Positions 17,063 to 26,410 of a stretch of 52,581 nt of DNA are shown here, piece after piece (the stretch's first letter is position 1; every line of letters begins with the position of its first letter). This DNA comes from Propionibacteriales bacterium. Lineage in GTDB: Bacteria; Actinomycetota; Actinomycetes; Propionibacteriales; Nocardioidaceae. The DNA lies in the NCBI GenBank assembly GCA_026392415.1, contig JAPLCC010000018.1, positions 1-52,581 of the forward strand. The letters run 5' to 3'. Below the pieces are notes generated by a model. It did no database searches and was not told the DNA's origin. It worked only from the letters and a program-made list of their open reading frames with translations. The position numbers were made by a program, and so were the translations under genes.

Positions 17063-17880
17063 CGGTTCTGGCCTCGCGGTCGATCGATGGGCGAGCCGAC
17101 GTGCGGCACGTGGTCGGTCTGCTTGGTCCCCGCGTCGTGATGGTGGTGGTGGGTGTGCGGTTCGGCGAACCACGGCTGGTGCACCTCGTGGTCGCGCAGG
17201 GGTGCGCCGTCGTAGACGACGCGGCCGTCGCGCAACACCACGGCGCGGTCGACCAGGGGCGCGAGCGGGCCGAGCTCGTGCGCGACGAGCACGACGGTGG
17301 CGCCGCGCGACTTGAGCTGGGCGAGGGTGTCGGCAAGGACCTGCTGGTTGGGCAGGTCGACGCCTGCGGTCGGCTCGTCGAGGAAGAACAGCTCCGGCTC
17401 GCCCGCCAGTGCGCGGGCGATGAGCACCCGCTGTTGCTGGCCGCCCGACAGGTTGCTGACGGCGTCGCGGCGACGGTCGGCCAGGCCGACGACCTCGAGT
17501 GCGTCGAGGATCGCGGCCCGGTCGGCGCGGGACAGCGGGCGCAGCAGGCGTCGGCGGGTCAGCCGGCCGGCCGCGACCACCTCCCACACCGATGCGGGTA
17601 CGCCGGCGGCGGCCGTCGCGCGCTGCGGGACGTAACCGATCCGGGACCAGTCGTCGTACTGCTCCAGCGGCGTGCCGAACAGTCGCACCTCGCCGGCCAC
17701 GAGGGGCCGGAGTCCGACGAGGGCTCGGACGAGGGTGGACTTGCCGGAACCGTTCGCGCCCATGAGGGCGATGAAGTCGCCGGGGGCGACGGCCAGGTCG
17801 ATGCCGCGCAGGACGGGGCGACCGCCCAGCGCGACGCTGCCGTTGCTGATGGCCACCGCGGCCATGTCGAGGGTCGTCAT
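17059..17880 (-). CDS. znuC: Zinc ABC transporter ATPase
   Basis: A 273-residue ABC ATPase energising zinc import. Walker A GANGSGKSTL (~42-51), Q-loop IGYVPQRA, ABC signature NLSGGQQQRVLIARAL, Walker B ELFFLDEPTAGVD, H-loop VLVAHELGPL. A His-rich tail (EPHTHHHHHDAGTKQTDH) is present, as in znuB. The ATG at 17880 overlaps the znuA stop (ATGA), preferred over the GTG at 17886. Middle gene of the operon. Confidence 0.94.
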   Translation of the reverse strand: MTTLDMAAVAISNGSVALGGRPVLRGIDLAVAPGDFIALMGANGSGKSTLVRALVGLRPLVAGEVRLFGTPLEQYDDWSRIGYVPQRATAAAGVPASVWEVVAAGRLTRRRLLRPLSRADRAAILDALEVVGLADRRRDAVSNLSGGQQQRVLIARALAGEPELFFLDEPTAGVDLPNQQVLADTLAQLKSRGATVVLVAHELGPLAPLVDRAVVLRDGRVVYDGAPLRDHEVHQPWFAEPHTHHHHHDAGTKQTDHVPHVGSPIDRPRGQNR

Positions 17881-18815
17881 CGACACCCGTTGGCGGAGAC
17901 GAGGGTCGCCAGGTTGGTGTCCATCAGGGAAAGGTAGTCCGATCCTGCGGGCGCGTCCTCGGTCAGGCCCTCGATCGGGTCGAGCACGCCGTTGGAGATG
18001 CCGAGGTCCTTGGCGAGGTCTTCGCCGAGCGCCGGCTCGAGGGGCTCACTGAACACTGTGGTGATGCCCTCCGTCCGGATCAGTTCCTGCAGCTCGCCGA
18101 GGACGGCGCCGGTCGGCTCCGCGTCGGGGGACAGCCCCACGATCGAGGCGATGTGGAGGCCGTACTTCTCCAGGTAGCCGAAGGCGTCGTGGGACACCAC
18201 GATCGTGTCACGGTCGCAGTCGGCGAGGCCAGCGCTGTAGGCCTTGTCCGTTGCCTCGAGGTCGTCGCGCAGCGCGTCGGCGTTGGAGTGGTAGCGGTCG
18301 GCGTTGTCCGCGTCGATCTTCGCGAGCTCGTCGGCCATCGCGTCGCCGAGGTCGGCCATCCGCAGCGGGTCCTGCCAGAAGTGCGGGTCGACGTCGCCGT
18401 GGTCGTGCTCGCCATCTTCGTCGTCGGCATGCTCCTCGTGGTCCTGCGCCGACTCCTCGGCCGGCAGCAGGTCGACGATGTCGGCGGCGTCGAGGGTGGC
18501 GCCCTCGGCGTTCTGCTCGACGGTGTCGTCGACGGCGGGCTGGAACCCGGACTCGAAGACGACGAGGTCGGCGTCGACGACGGTGGCCGTCTGGCTGACG
18601 GTGAGCTCGAGGTCGTGCGGCTCCTTGCCCGGCGCGGTGAGCAGTTCCACGTCGGCGCCCGTGCCGTCGGTGACCCGTTCGGCGACGTAGGCCAGCGGGT
18701 AGAACGCCGCTGCCACGGTGGTCTTGCCGTCGTCGCCGCCGTCGCTGAAGGCCGAACAGCCGGAGGCGAGCAGGGCGAGGGCGGGGAGGGAGACGAGGCC
18801 GAAAGGGAAGCGCAT
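17877..18815 (-). CDS. znuA: Zinc-binding lipoprotein (ABC transporter solute-binding protein)
   Basis: A 312-residue ZnuA/AdcA-type cluster 9 binding protein, lipid-anchored outside the membrane. Signal MRFPFGLVSLPALALLASGC with lipobox ASGC. Zinc ligands: KEPHDLELT (first His), the acidic/His loop HEEHADDEDGEHDHGDVDPHFW, VVSHDAFGYLEKYG, and GITTVFSEPL ... the conserved Asp near DYLSLMDTNL. The ATG at 18815 lies inside the right edge of a perfect Zur-type palindrome and 7 bases after a GAGAAT -10, which implies leaderless transcription and decides the start over upstream ATG/TTG codons. Confidence 0.94.
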   Translation of the reverse strand: MRFPFGLVSLPALALLASGCSAFSDGGDDGKTTVAAAFYPLAYVAERVTDGTGADVELLTAPGKEPHDLELTVSQTATVVDADLVVFESGFQPAVDDTVEQNAEGATLDAADIVDLLPAEESAQDHEEHADDEDGEHDHGDVDPHFWQDPLRMADLGDAMADELAKIDADNADRYHSNADALRDDLEATDKAYSAGLADCDRDTIVVSHDAFGYLEKYGLHIASIVGLSPDAEPTGAVLGELQELIRTEGITTVFSEPLEPALGEDLAKDLGISNGVLDPIEGLTEDAPAGSDYLSLMDTNLATLVSANGCR

Positions 18816-18829
18816 GAGAATCATTCTCA
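18815..18829 (-). promoter_or_regulatory. Zur box overlapping the znuA promoter and start codon
   Basis: TGAGAATCATTCTCA is a perfect 7-1-7 palindrome of the Fur/Zur type (actinobacterial Zur sites look like TGAAAATnATTTTCA). It covers the -10 GAGAAT and the transcription start, so zinc-loaded Zur would block initiation. Confidence 0.85.
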
Positions 18830-18851
18830 ACTGTGGATCGGGTCTGGTCAA
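18823..18851 (-). promoter_or_regulatory. znuACB promoter
   Basis: On the minus strand, -35 TTGACC (18851-18846), a 17-base spacer and -10 GAGAAT (18828-18823). Transcription would start about 7 bases later, at or next to the A of the znuA ATG. Confidence 0.7.
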
Positions 18852-18860
18852 GTTGAGGGG

Positions 18861-19427
18861 CTAGGTGAGATGGCGGAGCAGTTCCCGACCCACGGCTCGC
18901 AGTGGTGCGTCGGTACGGCGAGCGCGGCTCACCAGCAAGGCGCCCTCGATCGCGCTGACGATCAGTGCGGCGCGGTCGGCCGCCCGGTCGTGGGGGAGTC
19001 CGTCGTCGGCGAGCGCTTCGGCGAGGGCCTGCTCCCACGTGCCGAAGGCGACGCCAGCGGCATCCCTGGCCGCCGGCGTCTCGTCGGAGGAGAGCGCGGC
19101 CGCCGCGACCGGGCAGCCGGTGTCGAAGTCGCCTTCGAGGAGGACGCGGGACCAGTGGTCGATGATCGCGTCGACCGCTCCCACGGGATCCGCGCTGCCC
19201 ATGACCTGCGCCACCAGTCGGGCCATCAGGTCGCCTGCCCGACGCGTGGCGTCCTCGGCCAGCTCGGCCTTGCCGCCGGGGAAGTGGTGGTAGATCGAGC
19301 CGCGCGGCGCACCGCTGTGCGCCACCACGTCCCGCAGGGACGTTGCAGCCACCCCTCGAGCACTGAAGAGAGCGATGGCGCTGTCGAGCATCGCCTCGCG
19401 CGGCGAGCGCCCGCTCGTCGTGCTCAC
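18861..19427 (-). CDS. TetR-family transcriptional regulator
   Basis: A 188-residue TetR regulator. Helix-turn-helix: LFSARGVAATSLRDVVAHSGAPRGSIYHHFPGGKAELAEDA (residues ~19-60, quoted in part: GVAATSLRDVVAHSGAPRGS). The C-terminal ligand domain is of the LmrA/YxaF-like type (GCPVAAAALSSDE, the DTGCPVAA motif). GTG 19427 overlaps the stop of the upstream molybdopterin oxidoreductase (GTGA), so both are on one message. The perfect palindrome at 21702-21723 in front of that operon is its likely operator, giving autoregulation. The pair resembles Rv0196-Rv0197 of Mycobacterium tuberculosis. Inducer unknown. Confidence 0.88.
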   Translation of the reverse strand: MSTTSGRSPREAMLDSAIALFSARGVAATSLRDVVAHSGAPRGSIYHHFPGGKAELAEDATRRAGDLMARLVAQVMGSADPVGAVDAIIDHWSRVLLEGDFDTGCPVAAAALSSDETPAARDAAGVAFGTWEQALAEALADDGLPHDRAADRAALIVSAIEGALLVSRARRTDAPLRAVGRELLRHLT

Positions 19428-21682
19428 ACCGCCTCCAGGCGGGCCGGGACGTACTTGTGCCAGGGCGTGCCGGCGAGCCAGTCGCGGTGGTGCAGTGAGG
19501 TCAGCTCGTTGGGTGCGACGCCCGGCGTGCCGTCCGGATGGTCGATGCCGAGTCCGTTCGGGAGCGAGACGTGCCCGGCTCGCAGGGTGTCGGTGACCTC
19601 GACCGAGGCCTCTGCGCTGCCGCGCTCGGTGACGACGCGGAGCCGGTCGCCGGTCGCGACACCCAGTTGCGCGGCGTCGGCAGGGCTGATCCGGAGCGCC
19701 CCGTCGGCGTCCCGTCGTCGCCAGGACGGGTCCCGGATGATCGTGTTCGCGGTGAACGCGCGGCGCTCGCCGGCGGACAGGACGAACGGGAAGTCCTCGG
19801 TCGTCCACGTGCTCGGTTGGTCGGCCAGACCGACCAGGTGCTCGATGAGTTCGGGGATCTCGACGGTGAAGCGGCGGTCCGGGCGGCGTACGTAGTCCCA
19901 CGCGTTGTCGTAGTCGTCTCGGGTGAACACGACACCTTCGCCCTCGAGGATGCGCTCGAACAGCTGGTTGCCGGGATCGAAGCCCACGCCGGTGAAGCCG
20001 GCGCGCGCGACCGGTCCGGCCTGGTTCATCGCGCACAGCTGGGCCACGCCCCACAGGGCTGCGGTTCCACGCGCCGACCCGAGGGTCGGGCCCAGCGTCT
20101 CGTGCAACACATGAGCGGCGATGCCCATGATCCGGGGATCGTCGGTGACGGCGGCGAAGAAGGCATCGGCGTACGCCGCCAGGCCTGCTTCGGCGGCCGC
20201 GTGCAACGGGGTGAGCGTGGCCTCGTCGACCACGTCGAGCGCGCGGATCACGCGGGCATAGATCTCCGGCTCGGCCAGGGTGCCGTCGAGCGGCTCCATC
20301 AGTGGTGCGCGCAGGTGGAAGACGTTCGCGGGGAAGTCGACGTTGAAGAAGGTGCACTCCCACTTCTCGAACTGCGACGACGCCGGCAGGACGTAGTCGG
20401 CCTCGCGGGCCGTCTCGGTCATGGCGATGTCGATGACCACGCTCAGGTCGAGGCGGCGCATCGCCCGGCGGAAGCTCTCCGAGTCGGCCAGCGAGTGCGC
20501 GGGATTGACCGCGTCGATCCACATCGCCCGAAAGCGGTCCGGGTGATGGGTGTCGATCTCCTCGGCAATCGAGTTGCAGGGCACCAGGCCGGAGATGATC
20601 CGGGCTCCCGTGACCGGCGTACGACGACCTCCGCCGCCCCCACCGCTCCCGCCGCCCGTCAGGGAGGCGAAAGTCGAGTGGAGGAACATCCCGCCCTTCT
20701 TCGCGAAGTTGCCGGTGAGGATCCACAGCAGCTTGTTGAGATAGGAGTTCAGCGTGCTGTGCGGAGCCTGCTGGATGCCGAGGTCCTCGTAGGTGCAGAC
20801 GCTGTTCGCGGCTGCGATCCGTCGGGCCGTGGTCCGGATCAGGTCCTCGGGGACGCCGCAGCGCTCCGCGAAGTCGGCGACGTCGATGTCCACGTACGCC
20901 GCCAGTACGGCCTCGACCCCTGTGGTGTGGTCGCGCACGAAGTCGTGATCGATGAGGTCCTCCTGGACCAGCACGGCGCCGAGCGCGGCCAGGCACCAGG
21001 CGTCGGTGCCGGGCCGGACCTGGAGATGGATGTCGGCCATGGCTGCCGTCTCGCTTCGCCGCGGGTCGATCACGACCATGGTGCGAGCGGGGTCGGCGGC
21101 CATCTCCTTGAGGACGGGGCGTGCACGCGGGAAGGAATGGGACTGCCACGGGTTCTTGCCGATGAAGACCACGACCTCGGCGTGCTCGAAGTCGCCCTTG
21201 GTGTGGCCGCCGTAGAGCCGCCCGTCGACGTACATCTCGCCGGTCTTCTCCTGGGCCAGGGCGTTGGACCTGTACTTCGCGCCCACGGCCGCCTGCAGGG
21301 ACTGCCCGTAGCCGGCGCCGAGATGGTTGCCCTGCCCGCCGCCGCCGTAGAAGAAGATCTTGTCGCCGCCGTGCTCGTCACGGATCGCGGTGAGTCGTGC
21401 CGCGATCTCGCTCACCGCGGTGTCCCAGTCGATCTCCTCGTAGGTCCCGTCCTTGCGTCGCCGCAACGGGCTGGTGAGGCGCGGGGTGCCGTTCTGGTAG
21501 CGGTCCAGCCGCAGCGGCTTCTCGCAGGTGTAGCCCTGGGAGGCCGGGTGGTCCTTGTCGCCGCGGATCCTGAGCAGTCGTCGGTCCTCGACCTGCACCT
21601 CGATCCCGCAGTTGCACTCACACAGGATGCAGGCGGTCTTCTGCCAGCCGGTGTGGGTGGGGGTGTCCTGGGTGGCGGTCAC
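19424..21682 (-). CDS. Molybdopterin oxidoreductase with [4Fe-4S] cluster (FdhF/BisC-like)
   Basis: A 752-residue molybdopterin oxidoreductase of the DMSO reductase superfamily. N-terminal [4Fe-4S] ligands: TACILCECNCG (18, 21, 25 among others) and YTCEKPLR (C~52). Then the bis-MGD parts: FYGGGGQGNHLGAGYGQSL, VVVFIGKNPWQSH, VVIDPRRSETA, VIDIAMTETAREADYVLPASS, and a C-terminal molydop_binding domain (~635-750) with RISPADAAQLGVATGDRLRV. A glycine tract (TGGGSGGGGGG, ~350) is an odd linker. No twin-arginine signal, so cytoplasmic. No FdhD or electron-transfer subunit is adjacent, so donor and substrate are unknown. A ribosome-binding site (AGGAG) precedes GTG 21682. Downstream it overlaps the TetR gene. 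Confidence 0.88.
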   Translation of the reverse strand: MTATQDTPTHTGWQKTACILCECNCGIEVQVEDRRLLRIRGDKDHPASQGYTCEKPLRLDRYQNGTPRLTSPLRRRKDGTYEEIDWDTAVSEIAARLTAIRDEHGGDKIFFYGGGGQGNHLGAGYGQSLQAAVGAKYRSNALAQEKTGEMYVDGRLYGGHTKGDFEHAEVVVFIGKNPWQSHSFPRARPVLKEMAADPARTMVVIDPRRSETAAMADIHLQVRPGTDAWCLAALGAVLVQEDLIDHDFVRDHTTGVEAVLAAYVDIDVADFAERCGVPEDLIRTTARRIAAANSVCTYEDLGIQQAPHSTLNSYLNKLLWILTGNFAKKGGMFLHSTFASLTGGGSGGGGGGRRTPVTGARIISGLVPCNSIAEEIDTHHPDRFRAMWIDAVNPAHSLADSESFRRAMRRLDLSVVIDIAMTETAREADYVLPASSQFEKWECTFFNVDFPANVFHLRAPLMEPLDGTLAEPEIYARVIRALDVVDEATLTPLHAAAEAGLAAYADAFFAAVTDDPRIMGIAAHVLHETLGPTLGSARGTAALWGVAQLCAMNQAGPVARAGFTGVGFDPGNQLFERILEGEGVVFTRDDYDNAWDYVRRPDRRFTVEIPELIEHLVGLADQPSTWTTEDFPFVLSAGERRAFTANTIIRDPSWRRRDADGALRISPADAAQLGVATGDRLRVVTERGSAEASVEVTDTLRAGHVSLPNGLGIDHPDGTPGVAPNELTSLHHRDWLAGTPWHKYVPARLEAV

Positions 21683-21701
21683 GAGGGCTCCTGACGATGC
21701 G

Positions 21702-21723
21702 GACTATGACGACTGTCATAGTC
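21702..21723. promoter_or_regulatory. Perfect palindromic operator of the molybdopterin oxidoreductase-TetR operon
   Basis: GACTATGAC-GACT-GTCATAGTC: two perfect 9-bp arms around four bases, 19 bases upstream of the oxidoreductase start. The left arm contains CATAGT/TATGAC, usable as a -10. Size and symmetry suit a TetR dimer. It lies between divergent genes and could also affect the gene at 21772. Confidence 0.75.
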
Positions 21724-21771
21724 GCCCTCCGTGGTGCGTCCGTCAAGGAGTACGCCGCGTAGAGTGCGGCC

Positions 21772-22092
21772 GTGCTCGTCGTCAATCGCTTCCGGGTCCC
21801 GGCCACCGAGGACGCCGGCGTCCTGCGGGCCGACCTGGAGCGGGTCCACGGCCTCCTCGTCGACAAGCCCGGGTACGTCGCCGGGTGGATCGGCCGCAAC
21901 GTCGACGAGCCCGACCTGTGGGTGCTGACCACCCGCTGGGTCAACGTCGGGGCGTACCGGCGGGCCCTGTCGTCGTACGACCTGAAGCTGCACGGCGTGC
22001 CCGTGCTGATGCGGGCGATCGACGAACCCGGCGCCTACGAGGTGGTCGAGCCGAACACCGTGCTCAACGTCGCCGAGGCTCGCGTAACCTAG
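21772..22092 (+). CDS. Antibiotic-biosynthesis-monooxygenase-like (ABM/dimeric alpha-beta barrel) protein
   Basis: A 106-residue protein with the small ferredoxin-like dimeric barrel pattern: MLVVNRFRVPATEDAGVLRADLERVHGLLVDKPGYVAGWIGRN in part, then DLWVLTTRWVNVGAYRRALSSYDLKLHGVPVLM. The ABM family includes heme-degrading and quinol-type monooxygenases as well as proteins of unknown use; no heme-ligand evidence is seen. GTG 21772 has TAGAGT exactly 6 bases upstream (leaderless). Divergent from the molybdopterin oxidoreductase. Family call is tentative. Confidence 0.6.
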   Translation: MLVVNRFRVPATEDAGVLRADLERVHGLLVDKPGYVAGWIGRNVDEPDLWVLTTRWVNVGAYRRALSSYDLKLHGVPVLMRAIDEPGAYEVVEPNTVLNVAEARVT

Positions 22093-22174
22093 GAGATTGC
22101 TCCCGCGAGTCGAAAAGCAGCACTGACAACACCGCCCGGCAGCCAGCCGGGCTCGTTCCCATGAAGGAATTCCT

Positions 22175-23565
<1,391 letters not shown>

Positions 23566-23572
<7 letters not shown>

Positions 23573-24270
23573 TGCGGGTCACGGCCGCCGTCCTCGTCGT
23601 CGGCCTGCTCGCCGGCTGTGGCTCGACGGACGACGAGCCCAAGGACAAGGCGTCGGCCAGGCCGAGCACCTCGGCAACGACCGAGACCCCGGGGCCCTAT
23701 CTCGAGGCGCCGGTGGGCGTGACCCTGACCGAGCCCGGCACCCAGCTGGACCTCGGCGAGCACGGCGTCATCGCGTTCGAGCGGCGCCAGAAGCAGGTCG
23801 GCGTCCTGTCCGTGACGGTCGAACGAATCGAACGGACCTCCTTCCAGGAGTCGTTCCCGAACTGGGACGTGGACGACGTGACGGCTGCGCGCACGCCGTA
23901 CTTCGTCCGACTGAGCGTCACCAACGTCGGCGAGATCGACCTCGGCGGGCTGCAGCTCGACAACGTGATCTGGGCCGATGACGGCACGACGCTCGAGGCG
24001 CCGAACTACTACACGAAGGAGCAGCAGCCGGCGTGTGTCGGCGGACCGCTCCCCATCGCGTTCCGCACCGGTTCGACGGTCGAGCTGTGCCAGATCTACT
24101 ACATCGCGCCCGACCACGAGCTCGAGTCGATCAGCTTCCGTCCCCCCGCCGGCCTGGCGGACGTCACCTGGGTCGGGGAGTTCAGCAAGGTCACCAAGCC
24201 GGGCAAGAAGAAGCCGGGCAGGAAGAAGCCCAGGCAGGACGAGAAGACGCCGGCGCAGGAAGAGTCGTGA
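23566..24270 (+). CDS. Lipoprotein of unknown function
   Basis: A ~234-residue lipoprotein: signal [18 protein letters not shown] with lipobox LAGC, then a Ser/Thr/Pro linker. The mature domain looks like an immunoglobulin-like extracellular (DUF4352-type) fold: [17 protein letters not shown] ... [24 protein letters not shown] ... ACVGGPL ... [11 protein letters not shown], with two cysteines. The C-terminus is a Lys/Arg-rich tail ([14 protein letters not shown]), which may contact the wall or membrane. It resembles the lipoprotein at 46722 (same [15 protein letters not shown] layout). It overlaps the glyS stop and the dusB start, so it is in that operon. The start could be the ATG at 23566 or 23572. 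Confidence 0.75.
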
Positions 24271-25406
24271 CGGGCCTGCGTCTCGGGTCGCTCGAGGTGC
24301 CGACCCCGGTGGTCCTGGCACCGATGGCAGGCATCACCAACGCTGCCTATCGGCGCCTGTGCGCCGAGTACGGCGCCGGCCTCTACGTCTGCGAGATGAT
24401 CACCAGCCGGGGTCTGGTCGAGGGTGACGAGACCACCAAGCGGATGCTCGTCTTCGACGAGGCCGAGACCGTGCGTTCGGTCCAGCTCTACGGCACCGAC
24501 CCGACGTACGTCGGCAAGGCCACGAAGATCCTGTGCGAGGAGTACGGCGTCGCGCACGTCGACCTCAACTTCGGCTGCCCGGTCCCCAAGGTCACCCGCA
24601 AGGGCGGCGGGGGAGCGTTGCCCTGGAAGCGCAACCTGCTCGGCCGGATCCTCGAGGAGGCGGTGGCCGCCGCCGCGCCGTACGACGTGCCCGTGACGAT
24701 GAAGACCCGCAAGGGCCTCGACGACGACCACCTCACCTATCTCGATGCCGGACGGATCGCCCAGGAGTCCGGGGTCGCTGCGATCGCGCTGCACGGCAGG
24801 ACCGTCGCCCAGGCCTATTCCGGCCAGGCCGACTGGGACGCCATCGCCGCACTCGTCGAGCACGTCGACATCCCCGTCCTCGGAAACGGCGACATCTGGG
24901 AAGCGGCCGACGCGGTGCGCATGGTCGAGCAGACCGGTGTCGCCGGCGTGGTGGTCGGCCGTGGCTGCCTGGGCCGTCCGTGGCTCTTCCGCGACCTGGC
25001 TGCCGCCTTCGGTGCGGGCGACCTCGTCCCGGTGCTCCCGACCCTGGGTGAGGTGCGCGTGATGATGCGCCGGCACGCCGAACTGCTGTGTGAGCACATG
25101 GGCGAGGAGCGCGGCTGCAAGGAGTTCCGCAAGCACATCGCGTGGTACCTCAAGGGCTTCCGGGCCGGCGGCGAGCTGCGCCGGTCGCTGGGTCTGGTGG
25201 ACTCGCTCGCGACTCTCGATCGTCTGCTCGACGAGCTGGATCCGAGCGAGCCGTTCCCCGTCGGAGAGCTCGGTGCGCCCCGTGGCCGACAGGGGGCGCC
25301 CCGTTCCCGAGTGGTGCTCCCGGAGGGTTGGCTGGACGACACGGACGGCGTCCGCGAGGGCGGCGGAGGCCTGCTGGAGGAGGTCAGCGAGACCACCGGC
25401 GGGTGA
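24267..25406 (+). CDS. dusB: tRNA-dihydrouridine synthase (DusB-like)
   Basis: A 379-residue FMN enzyme that reduces uridines in tRNA D-loops. N-terminal TIM barrel: TPVVLAPMAGITNAAYRRLC, MITSRGLVEG, the catalytic LNFGCPVPKVTRKGGGGAL (Cys104), VTMKTRKGLDDDHLTYLD, ALHGRTVAQAYSGQADWDAI, IPVLGNGDIWEAADA and VVVGRGCLGRPWLF. The C-terminal helical domain recognises tRNA (HIAWYLKGFRAGGELRR). GTG 24267 overlaps the lipoprotein stop (GTGA). The nifR3 subfamily is typical of actinobacteria. The tail beyond residue ~340 is Gly/Arg-rich. Confidence 0.94.
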   Translation: MTGLRLGSLEVPTPVVLAPMAGITNAAYRRLCAEYGAGLYVCEMITSRGLVEGDETTKRMLVFDEAETVRSVQLYGTDPTYVGKATKILCEEYGVAHVDLNFGCPVPKVTRKGGGGALPWKRNLLGRILEEAVAAAAPYDVPVTMKTRKGLDDDHLTYLDAGRIAQESGVAAIALHGRTVAQAYSGQADWDAIAALVEHVDIPVLGNGDIWEAADAVRMVEQTGVAGVVVGRGCLGRPWLFRDLAAAFGAGDLVPVLPTLGEVRVMMRRHAELLCEHMGEERGCKEFRKHIAWYLKGFRAGGELRRSLGLVDSLATLDRLLDELDPSEPFPVGELGAPRGRQGAPRSRVVLPEGWLDDTDGVREGGGGLLEEVSETTGG

Positions 25407-25441
25407 CCCGAAACACGCTTGTCATGTGATCCAGGGATTAT

Positions 25442-25503
25442 TGAAGCCGCAATTACCTATGCTTCACTCGATTGATACGCCTGACCCGGCAACGAGTCAG
25501 GCG
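25442..25503 (+). promoter_or_regulatory. AT-rich promoter region with inverted repeat and 5'-leader hairpin
   Basis: An AT-rich patch holds TGAAGC (25442-25447) and its exact inverse GCTTCA (25461-25466) around TATGCT, a possible -10 at 25458-25463. Downstream, CGCCTGAC (25478-25485) and GTCAGGCG (25496-25503) form a perfect 8-bp stem with a 10-base loop in the presumed leader of the gene at 25536. No T-run follows, so it is not a classic terminator. Confidence 0.5.
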
Positions 25504-25535
25504 TCGTCATGTCAGCAACAGCAAAGGATCAGCGC

Positions 25536-26384
25536 GTGGCAAACAGCCACAAGCGGGAAACCGCGCGACGTCAGCCCCGAGCCTTGGCACTTGCCGGCTC
25601 GCTGGCCGTTCTTGCGACCGGAGCCGTCGTCACGGCCGGCGTTCTCAACAGCTCTCCGGCGCCCGACTCCGACCTCATTGCCGTCGACCGCGCCGCAGCC
25701 CAGGGCTCGGTCAGCGGCGCGGTTCGTGAGCTCCCCGTTCTCTCCCGCGGTGGCGGTCGTGACGACGCAGGCTCGAGCCGTGTGGCTCGCCTGCTCGACG
25801 CCGATGCCGTGGCGAAGGCCATCAAGAACGCCGACACCCGCCGCTGGACCACGGCTCCGTTGAACCTGTGGTCGCGACCGGACAAGAAGGCCAAGAACGT
25901 CGGCGAGCTGGACGAGGGCAAGAAGGTCCTCGTCACCGGTCGCAAGTACGGCGACCGCTCCGAGATCGTGCTCGACGGCAAGGCTCGCTGGGTCACCACC
26001 GGCTACTTCAGCGACGAGAAGCCCCCGACGTTGACCGGTGACTGCACCAACGGCACCTCGGTGCCCGCGGGTGTCAGCCCCAACATCAAGAAGGTCCACG
26101 CGGCCGTCTGCGCGGCCTTCCCCGAGATCGGCACCTACGGCACCTTCCGTGGCGACGGTGAGCACTCCCAGGGCCTGGCCGTGGACATCATGGTCTCCGG
26201 CGCGCGTGGCCAGCAGGTCGCCGACTTCGTCCGCACCAACTACGCCGCCCTGGGCGTCAACTACGTCATCTACTCCCAGCGCATCTGGTCCGTCGACCGC
26301 TCCGGTGAGGGCTGGCGCGGGATGTCGAACCGTGGTTCCGCCACGGCCAACCATTACGACCACGTCCACGTCACGGTCTACTGA
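25536..26384 (+). CDS. Secreted or membrane-anchored protein with SH3-like and ARB_07466-like C-terminal domain
   Basis: A 282-residue exported protein: basic start, hydrophobic span ALALAGSLAVLATGAVVTAGVL, a linker, an SH3-like region (LNLWSRPDKKAKNVGELDEGKKVLVTGR, quoted in part) and a C-terminal domain from ~185 with FRGDGEHSQGLAVDIMVSG ... NYVIYSQRIWSV ... NHYDHVHVTVY. The His/Asp pattern (GEHSQGLAVDIM, DHVHV) recalls D,D-/L,D-carboxypeptidase-like (peptidase M15) folds, suggesting cell-wall binding or hydrolysis. GTG 25536 is chosen because AAAGGA lies 7 bases upstream; the ATG at 25509 has no such site and would add nine polar residues before the signal. Follows a structured leader. Confidence 0.75.
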   Translation: MANSHKRETARRQPRALALAGSLAVLATGAVVTAGVLNSSPAPDSDLIAVDRAAAQGSVSGAVRELPVLSRGGGRDDAGSSRVARLLDADAVAKAIKNADTRRWTTAPLNLWSRPDKKAKNVGELDEGKKVLVTGRKYGDRSEIVLDGKARWVTTGYFSDEKPPTLTGDCTNGTSVPAGVSPNIKKVHAAVCAAFPEIGTYGTFRGDGEHSQGLAVDIMVSGARGQQVADFVRTNYAALGVNYVIYSQRIWSVDRSGEGWRGMSNRGSATANHYDHVHVTVY

Positions 26385-26410
26385 CGTTCCCAGCCGCTAG
26401 TCTCCGGCTC

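Noticed and set aside
16058..17587. A 509-residue version of ZnuB starting inside znuC
   Set aside because: The ATG at 17062 overlaps the znuC stop by 4 bases and gives the family N-terminus; the extra part is the out-of-frame shadow of znuC, rich in Arg/Pro.
18861..21149. A 762-residue frame extending the TetR gene upstream
   Set aside because: The extension is the out-of-frame shadow of the molybdopterin oxidoreductase; the GTG at 19427 with GTGA overlap and the normal TetR N-terminus fit.
22093..22174. T-box leader upstream of glyS
   Set aside because: The gap is 82 bases, too short, and the T-box sequence is missing; a short CCCGGC/GCCGGG hairpin is the only structure.
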